A program made the position numbers and the translations under genes. Below are positions 7,299 to 10,748 of a DNA stretch of 10,748 bases, in pieces (positions within the stretch are counted from its first letter, which is position 1; the number at the start of each line of letters is the position of its first letter). This stretch comes from Pseudomonadota bacterium. Lineage in GTDB: Bacteria > Pseudomonadota > Gammaproteobacteria > Burkholderiales > Burkholderiaceae_C. A model generated the notes under the pieces. That model searched no databases, was not told the DNA's origin, and saw nothing but the letters and a program-made list of their open reading frames with translations. Where the stretch lies: contig JAEXBL010000082.1 of assembly GCA_023394015.1 (NCBI GenBank), positions 1 through 10,748 on the forward strand, in the 5' to 3' direction.

Positions 7299-7328
7299 TT
7301 TATTGCAGAAGTCGAACGCACTTAACAA
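7299..7328 (-). promoter_or_regulatory. Candidate sigma-70-like promoter for pilMNOPQ and lipoprotein operon
   Basis: On the minus strand TTGTTA (7323-7328; 4 of 6 to the -35 box) is followed after 18 bases by AATAAA (7299-7304; 4 of 6 to the -10 box), with TGC immediately upstream of it as in extended -10 promoters. Transcription would start near 7292, about 12 bases before the TTG start of pilM. That leaves a very short leader that only just holds the GGGA ribosome binding site. Reading by eye; modest confidence. Confidence 0.35.
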
Positions 7329-7547
7329 TCCACTTGAATCCTAGCAGCAAGCCCCTTGTCAGGCCAAGAAAAAGCCCGCCGGCGCTGCCCATGCTCGTTG
7401 TCAAAAACTAACGTATGTCCACACTTGCTTACGCTCCGAGGCGCGTAGGCCCGCCGTGTCCGCCCCGGCGCTAGCCGTCTGCCGCGTCCCGCAGGACAAT
7501 CTGCCCCACGCTGGCGACACTGGCCGAACCCCATGCGGCACGCCCTG

Positions 7548-7567
7548 GAGACAGCACCGACTGTCTC
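7548..7567. repeat. Perfect 7-bp inverted repeat in the mrcA leader
   Basis: GAGACAG (7548-7554) and CTGTCTC (7561-7567) are exact reverse complements separated by 6 bases. The repeat abuts an ATG at 7568 that opens a 14-codon frame running out of phase into the mrcA start (stop at 7610-7612). It could be an operator or a leader hairpin for mrcA, or chance. No T-run follows, so it is not a terminator. Confidence 0.4.
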
Positions 7568-7601
7568 ATGAAGGTGTCCACTAACTTACCCCTGTTGTCT
7601 T

Positions 7602-9995
7602 ATGCCCACTGAAAAATCGTCCCGCGCCGTGAACAAGCGCACAGCCGCAGACGGCTCGCGCTGGCTGGTCTGGGTGTTCAAGGGCCTGGCCTGGACCGGC
7701 GGCACGCTGCTGGCTCTCGCCTTGAGCCTGGTCATGGCCGGCCTGATGGCCCTGGCCATCGCCTACCCCAACCTGCCGGATGTGTCGGAGCTGTCCAACT
7801 ACCGGCCCAAGCTGCCCCTGCGGGTCTACACCGCCGAGGGCCACCTGATCAGCGAGTTCGGCGAGGAGCGCCGCAACCTCACCCCCATCGGCGAGATCCC
7901 CAAGGTGATGAAGGACGCGGTGCTGGCCATCGAGGACGCGCGCTTCTACGAACACGGCGGGGTGGACTACGTGGGCGTGGCGCGCGCGGCGCTGGCCAAC
8001 CTGGGGCGCGAAAAGGCCCAGGGCGCCTCCACCATCACCATGCAGGTGGCGCGCAACGTCTACCTGTCGTCCGAGAAGACCTACACCCGCAAGATCTACG
8101 AGGTGCTGCTGACCTTCAAGCTGGAGCACCTGCTGACGAAGGACCAGATCCTCGAGATCTACATGAACCAGATCTTCCTGGGCAACCGCGCCTACGGCTT
8201 CGCCGCCGCCGCCGAAACCTACTTCGGCAAGCCGCTGAAGGACGTCACCATCGCCGAGGCCGCCATGCTGGCCGGCATCCCCAAGTTTCCGTCGACGGCC
8301 AACCCGGTCGCCAACTTCGCCCGGGCGCGCGAGCGACAGCTCTACATCATCGACCGCATGCTGGACAACGGCTTCATCACCGCCGAGGAGGCGACTGCCG
8401 CCAAGCAGCAGGAGCTGGTGATCCGCCCGGCCCGCGACAGCACCCGCGTGCACGCCGAATACGTGGCCGAGATGGTGCGGCAGATGATGTTTGCCCAGTA
8501 CGGCGAGGAAACCTACAGCCGCGGCCTGAACGTCTACACCTCCATCGCCACGGACGACCAGAACGCCGCCTACGCGGCCCTGCGGCGCGGCATTCTGGAC
8601 TACGACCGGCGCCAGGCCTACCGCGGGCCCGAGAAGTTCATCGACCTGCCCAAGGACACCGGCGAACTCGGCGAAGTGGTCGACGACGCGCTGGCCAGCC
8701 ACCCCGACGCGGGCGAGCTGGTGGCGGCCGTGGTCACCGAGGCCACGCCGCGCAAGGTGACCGTGATGCGCCGCGGCGGCGAGGTTGTCGAGATCAGCGG
8801 CGCCGGCCTGCGCCCGGTGGCCTCCGGCCTGTCGGCCAAGGCGGGCCCCGGCATCCGCATCCGACCCGGCGCCGTGGTGCGCCTGACGCAGAGCGGCAAG
8901 GACGCCTGGGCGCTGACCCAGCTGCCCGAGGTGGAAGGCGCGCTGGTGGCGCTCGACCCGCGCAACGGCGCCGTCAAGGCGCTGGTCGGCGGCTTCGACT
9001 ACGACAAGAACAAGTTCAACCACGTCACCCAGGCCTGGCGCCAGCCCGGCTCCAGCTTCAAGCCCTTCATCTACTCGGCGGCACTGGAAACGGGCTTCTC
9101 GCCCACCACCATGATCAACGACACGCCGCTGTTCTTCGACAGCAGCGTCACCGGCGGCCAGCCCTGGGAGCCGAAGAACTACGAGGGCGGCTTTGAAGGC
9201 CCGATGACCATGAAGCGTGGCCTGGCGCGCTCGCGCAACATGGTCTCCATCCGCATCCTGCAGACCATCACCCCGCAGTACGGGCAGGAATGGTTCACCC
9301 GCTTCGGCTTCGACGCCGACAAGCACCCGCCCTACCTGACCATGGCGCTGGGCGCCGGCTCCGTCACGCCCATGCAGCTGGCCACCGGCTTTGCCGTGTT
9401 CGCCAATGGCGGCTACCGGGTCAACCCGTTCCTGATCACCCGCGTCACCGACCACAAGGGCCGCGTGCTGGTCGAAAGCCAGCCCGCCGGCCCCAGCGAG
9501 GCCAACCGCGCCATCGACACGCGCAACGCCTTCATTACCCACACCATGCTCAACGAGGTCGTGCGCAGCGGCACCGCGGCCAAGGCCACGGCGGCGCTGG
9601 GCCGGCCCGACCTGGGTGGCAAGACCGGCACCACCAACGATTCGTACGACGCCTGGTTCGCCGGCTACCAGCCCACCCTGGTGGCCGCGGTGTGGGTCGG
9701 CTACGACACGCCGCGCAACCTGGGCAGCCGCGAAACCGGCGGCGGCCTGAGCCTGCCGATCTGGATCAACTACATGCGCACCGCCCTCAAGGGCGTGCCG
9801 GTGGCCGAGCCCAAGGCGCCCGAGGGCGTGGTGCGCGTTGGCGGCGACTGGTACTACGAGGAATACGCGCGCGGCGGCGGCATCAGCAACCTGGGCGGCG
9901 CCGGCTTGGCTCCCGAGCCCGAGCTGGCGCCCGACAACGGCCTGCCCGCCCCGTCCGAAGAGCGCAACCGCATCCTCGATCTGTTCAAGAACTGA
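7602..9995 (+). CDS. mrcA: Penicillin-binding protein 1A (bifunctional transglycosylase/transpeptidase)
   Basis: Class A PBP that polymerises lipid II glycan strands and cross-links the peptides on the outer face of the inner membrane. The 797 residues fall within the usual 1A range. A cytoplasmic tail (1-24) and membrane anchor (about 25-53) come first. The GT51 transglycosylase domain covers about 75-250, with E111-D112...H118 (catalytic Glu in EDARFYEHGG) and GASTITMQ at 141-148 (the family form is usually GxSTITQQ, so M147 differs). An OB-like insert at about 330-440 is typical of PBP1A. The transpeptidase domain has SSFK at 484-487 (catalytic S484), SRN at 544-546 and KTGT at 674-677, so both active sites look intact. 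The ATG at 7602 is the most upstream in-frame start before a stop at 7569-7571. No clear ribosome binding site precedes it. Also called ponA. It is divergent from pilM, a long-conserved pairing, and convergent with cyaY. Confidence 0.97.
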   Translation: MPTEKSSRAVNKRTAADGSRWLVWVFKGLAWTGGTLLALALSLVMAGLMALAIAYPNLPDVSELSNYRPKLPLRVYTAEGHLISEFGEERRNLTPIGEIPKVMKDAVLAIEDARFYEHGGVDYVGVARAALANLGREKAQGASTITMQVARNVYLSSEKTYTRKIYEVLLTFKLEHLLTKDQILEIYMNQIFLGNRAYGFAAAAETYFGKPLKDVTIAEAAMLAGIPKFPSTANPVANFARARERQLYIIDRMLDNGFITAEEATAAKQQELVIRPARDSTRVHAEYVAEMVRQMMFAQYGEETYSRGLNVYTSIATDDQNAAYAALRRGILDYDRRQAYRGPEKFIDLPKDTGELGEVVDDALASHPDAGELVAAVVTEATPRKVTVMRRGGEVVEISGAGLRPVASGLSAKAGPGIRIRPGAVVRLTQSGKDAWALTQLPEVEGALVALDPRNGAVKALVGGFDYDKNKFNHVTQAWRQPGSSFKPFIYSAALETGFSPTTMINDTPLFFDSSVTGGQPWEPKNYEGGFEGPMTMKRGLARSRNMVSIRILQTITPQYGQEWFTRFGFDADKHPPYLTMALGAGSVTPMQLATGFAVFANGGYRVNPFLITRVTDHKGRVLVESQPAGPSEANRAIDTRNAFITHTMLNEVVRSGTAAKATAALGRPDLGGKTGTTNDSYDAWFAGYQPTLVAAVWVGYDTPRNLGSRETGGGLSLPIWINYMRTALKGVPVAEPKAPEGVVRVGGDWYYEEYARGGGISNLGGAGLAPEPELAPDNGLPAPSEERNRILDLFKN

Positions 9996-10022
9996 GCCTG
10001 GCGGCGCAGGTCAGTTGGCCAT

Positions 10023-10043
10023 CGCTCGCACATGGTGCGAGCG
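10023..10043. repeat. Perfect 9-bp hairpin in the mrcA/cyaY convergent gap
   Basis: Positions 10023-10031 and 10035-10043 are exact reverse complements with a 3-base loop (ATG). The stem is G+C-rich and stable, 28 bases past the mrcA stop. No T-run follows on either strand, so it is not a canonical intrinsic terminator. It may protect the mRNA 3' end or assist termination of mrcA. Confidence 0.6.
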
Positions 10044-10065
10044 CGCTATTCGCTGCCCATGATTG

Positions 10066-10084
10066 AGCGAAGCCGGGCTTCGCT
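10066..10084. repeat. Perfect 8-bp hairpin just beyond cyaY stop
   Basis: AGCGAAGC (10066-10073) and GCTTCGCT (10077-10084) pair around a CGG loop. It lies 2 bases past the cyaY stop codon on the minus strand and 22 bases from the hairpin at 10023-10043. Neither side ends in a T-run. Together the two hairpins fill the 91-base convergent gap and may act as a two-way transcript end. Confidence 0.5.
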
Positions 10085-10086
10085 GC

Positions 10087-10419
10087 TCAGGCCGGCGGAA
10101 ACTCCAGCGCCATGCCCGCGTGCTCGCTGACGCTTTGCGACAGGCGCTCGAAGAAGTCCTCGCCCGTCTTGGTGTCGCGCCAGGCGCCGTCGGTGTAGCT
10201 GTAGTGGTAGCCGCCCGAGCGCGCCGCCAGCCACACCTCGTGCAAGGGTTTTTGCAGGTTGACGACGATTTCGCTGCGGTCGCGGAACACCAGCGTGACC
10301 ATGCCGCCGACGCGCTGGTTGTCGATGTCGGCGTCGGTGCTGTCGTTCAACTCGTCGCAGCGTGCCTCGATGGCACGCAGCAACGCTTCGGCGCGATCCA
10401 TGTATTCCAGGTCGGTCAT
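10087..10419 (-). CDS. cyaY: Iron-binding frataxin homologue CyaY
   Basis: Bacterial frataxin binds iron through an acidic ridge and modulates IscS/IscU during iron–sulfur cluster assembly in the cytoplasm. The 110-residue product matches the family size (E. coli about 106). Visible family features: an acidic first helix and loop (E11, E18, D22, E23, D26, D29, D31, D33), GGMVTLVF (38-45), [12 protein letters not shown] (54-65), GGYHY (69-73), W80 and TGEDFF (85-90). I chose ATG at 10419, giving [14 protein letters not shown], with GGATGA roughly 8-10 bases upstream. A second in-frame ATG at 10434 would add five residues and overlap the lptM start. Convergent with mrcA and divergent from lptM, with the two start codons only 13 bases apart. 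Position next to lptM and lysA is common in proteobacteria. Confidence 0.95.
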   Translation of the reverse strand: MTDLEYMDRAEALLRAIEARCDELNDSTDADIDNQRVGGMVTLVFRDRSEIVVNLQKPLHEVWLAARSGGYHYSYTDGAWRDTKTGEDFFERLSQSVSEHAGMALEFPPA

Positions 10420-10425
10420 TACAAT
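10420..10425 (+). promoter_or_regulatory. Candidate -10 box for lptM (possibly leaderless)
   Basis: TACAAT (5 of 6 to TATAAT) ends 7 bases before the lptM ATG at 10433. That spacing would put the transcription start at or beside the A of the start codon. The corresponding -35 position (10397-10402) matches poorly. No ribosome binding site is visible before the ATG, which fits a leaderless message. Confidence 0.35.
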
Positions 10426-10432
10426 TTCATCC

Positions 10433-10717
10433 ATGTCGTTCCAGCCGCAGCACCGACCCATTCTAGCCAGCGCCCTGGCGTTGAGCACGGCCCTGACCGT
10501 GGCGTTGGCGCTGGGCGGCTGCGGCCAGAAAGGCCCGCTCTACATTCCCGACACCCCGGCGGCCGCGCAGCGCGCCACCCTGCCGCAAACCGTGTGGGGC
10601 GGCGCCCGGGCGGCCCCCGCGACCAGCCCCGCCGCCGCCGGCGACGCGCCTGCCCTGCCAGCACCTGCCCCGCAAGCGCCGGCATCGGTGCTGCCCAACC
10701 TGCCTGACATCCAATGA
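10433..10717 (+). CDS. lptM: LPS-assembly-associated lipoprotein LptM (YifL-like)
   Basis: A 94-residue small lipoprotein. Residues 1-29 are the signal peptide. The lipobox LGGC gives lipidated Cys30, followed at once by GQKGPLYIP (31-39). CGQKGPLY is the LptM/YifL signature, a segment that in E. coli binds the LPS translocon LptDE and promotes correct LptD disulfide formation. The rest (about 41-94) is Ala/Pro-rich and probably disordered. The start is ATG at 10433. The frame is open further upstream, but that part lies antisense to cyaY and has no signal peptide. The stop overlaps the next gene's ATG in an ATGA (10714-10717), indicating co-translation with the probable lysA. This tail is longer than that of E. 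coli LptM and varies between species. Confidence 0.9.
   Translation: MSFQPQHRPILASALALSTALTVALALGGCGQKGPLYIPDTPAAAQRATLPQTVWGGARAAPATSPAAAGDAPALPAPAPQAPASVLPNLPDIQ
10460..10465 (-). promoter_or_regulatory. Candidate -10 box for cyaY within lptM coding sequence
   Basis: On the minus strand TAGAAT (5 of 6 to TATAAT) lies 40 bases upstream of the cyaY ATG at 10419. The region 16-18 bases further upstream has at best a 3 of 6 -35 match (TGCTCA). It is plausible because the 13-base gap between cyaY and lptM cannot hold a promoter, so cyaY must be transcribed from inside lptM. Confidence 0.25.
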
Positions 10718-10748
10718 GCCCAGCCTCCTCCAGCGCCCTGCCCCTGCC
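10714..10748 (+). CDS. lysA: Probable diaminopimelate decarboxylase LysA, first 11 codons (cut by right edge)
   Basis: An ATG at 10714 overlaps the lptM stop as ATGA and opens a frame reading [11 protein letters not shown] up to the window edge. Eleven residues do not identify a protein. The name comes from the well-known order cyaY–lptM–lysA in beta- and gammaproteobacteria, where lysA starts directly after lptM. LysA would convert meso-diaminopimelate to lysine using pyridoxal phosphate. No clear ribosome binding site is present, consistent with coupling to lptM. Confidence 0.55.
   Translation, partial: MSPASSSALPL

Larger units (their letters stand above)
7281..7601. other. Divergent intergenic region between pilM and mrcA
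   Basis: This 321-base stretch separates pilM (left, minus) from mrcA (right, plus) and must hold both promoters. The pilM-proximal half is more A/T-rich and contains the best sigma-70-like candidate (7299-7328). The mrcA-proximal half is G+C-rich. I see no convincing -35/-10 pair for mrcA there, only a 7-base-pair inverted repeat at 7548-7567. No conserved coding frame, RNA gene or riboswitch is recognisable. The 70-codon minus-strand open frame at 7322-7534 has no supporting features. Confidence 0.7.

Noticed and set aside
7340..7380. Possible sigma-54 promoter or terminator upstream of pilM (TGG...TTGC, and a G+C dyad before a T-run)
   Set aside because: The GG and GC elements are 15 bases apart rather than the required 10. 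The G+C dyad before the T-run does not pair cleanly, so neither call holds.
7399..7404. Perfect TTGACA -35 hexamer on the minus strand upstream of pilM
   Set aside because: The positions 16-18 bases downstream are CGGCGG-like, so there is no -10 partner and a sigma-70 promoter here is unlikely.
7322..7534. 70-codon minus-strand frame in the pilM–mrcA intergenic region
   Set aside because: No ribosome binding site, no recognisable motif, and an Arg/Gly/Cys-rich composition typical of non-coding G+C-rich DNA.
7581..9542. Minus-strand open frame of 653 codons opposite mrcA
   Set aside because: The translation is a Gly/Val/His-rich shadow of the PBP1A gene, whose catalytic motifs are all intact on the plus strand. 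Long antisense frames are expected at this base composition.
10259..10432. 58-codon N-terminal extension of lptM
   Set aside because: It is antisense to cyaY and would bury the lipoprotein signal peptide and lipobox internally.

Overview
The window looks like the chromosome of a G+C-rich betaproteobacterium, most likely order Burkholderiales and plausibly family Comamonadaceae. This rests on the gene order aroK–pilQPONM / mrcA / cyaY–lptM–lysA, on the protein motifs, and on the strong G/C bias of the core genes. The genus is inferred and cannot be fixed from the window. I see no tRNA, rRNA, CRISPR array, insertion sequence, integrase or phage gene.

Layout. Positions 1-465 (minus) hold the N-terminal 155 codons of shikimate kinase (aroK), cut by the window edge. 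Positions 466-705 hold a strong intrinsic terminator and the aroK leader. Positions 706-2163 (minus) encode a 485-residue surface lipoprotein with two tandem 'putative Ig' domains. It sits between pilQ and aroK, two genes that are commonly adjacent in proteobacteria. Positions 2209-7280 (minus) are the type IV pilus alignment and secretin operon pilM-pilN-pilO-pilP-pilQ, with 4-base overlaps at three of its four junctions. Positions 7281-7601 are a divergent intergenic region. Positions 7602-9995 (plus) encode the bifunctional penicillin-binding protein 1A (mrcA). Positions 10087-10419 (minus) encode frataxin-like CyaY, convergent with mrcA. Positions 10433-10717 (plus) encode the small lipoprotein LptM, divergent from cyaY with only 13 bases between the two start codons. 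It overlaps by 4 bases the start of what is probably lysA, cut by the right edge.

How they work together. PilM (cytoplasmic actin-like), PilN and PilO (inner membrane), PilP (inner-membrane lipoprotein) and PilQ (outer-membrane secretin) form the envelope-spanning alignment complex of a type IVa pilus. The Ig-domain lipoprotein is probably co-transcribed after pilQ: the gap is 45 bases, it has a good ribosome binding site, no terminator is visible before it, and a perfect terminator follows it. It is therefore a candidate accessory factor of this pilus, and it is the least explained gene here. The divergent mrcA makes peptidoglycan, through which the pilus machine must pass. The right-hand genes are housekeeping: iron–sulfur or iron handling (cyaY), LPS-transport assembly (lptM) and lysine/diaminopimelate synthesis (lysA).

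Most of the window is a standard, well-described locus. The points worth a second look are the inserted Ig lipoprotein and its terminator, the very compact cyaY/lptM divergent start with a possible leaderless lptM mRNA, and several non-ATG starts in the pilus operon.
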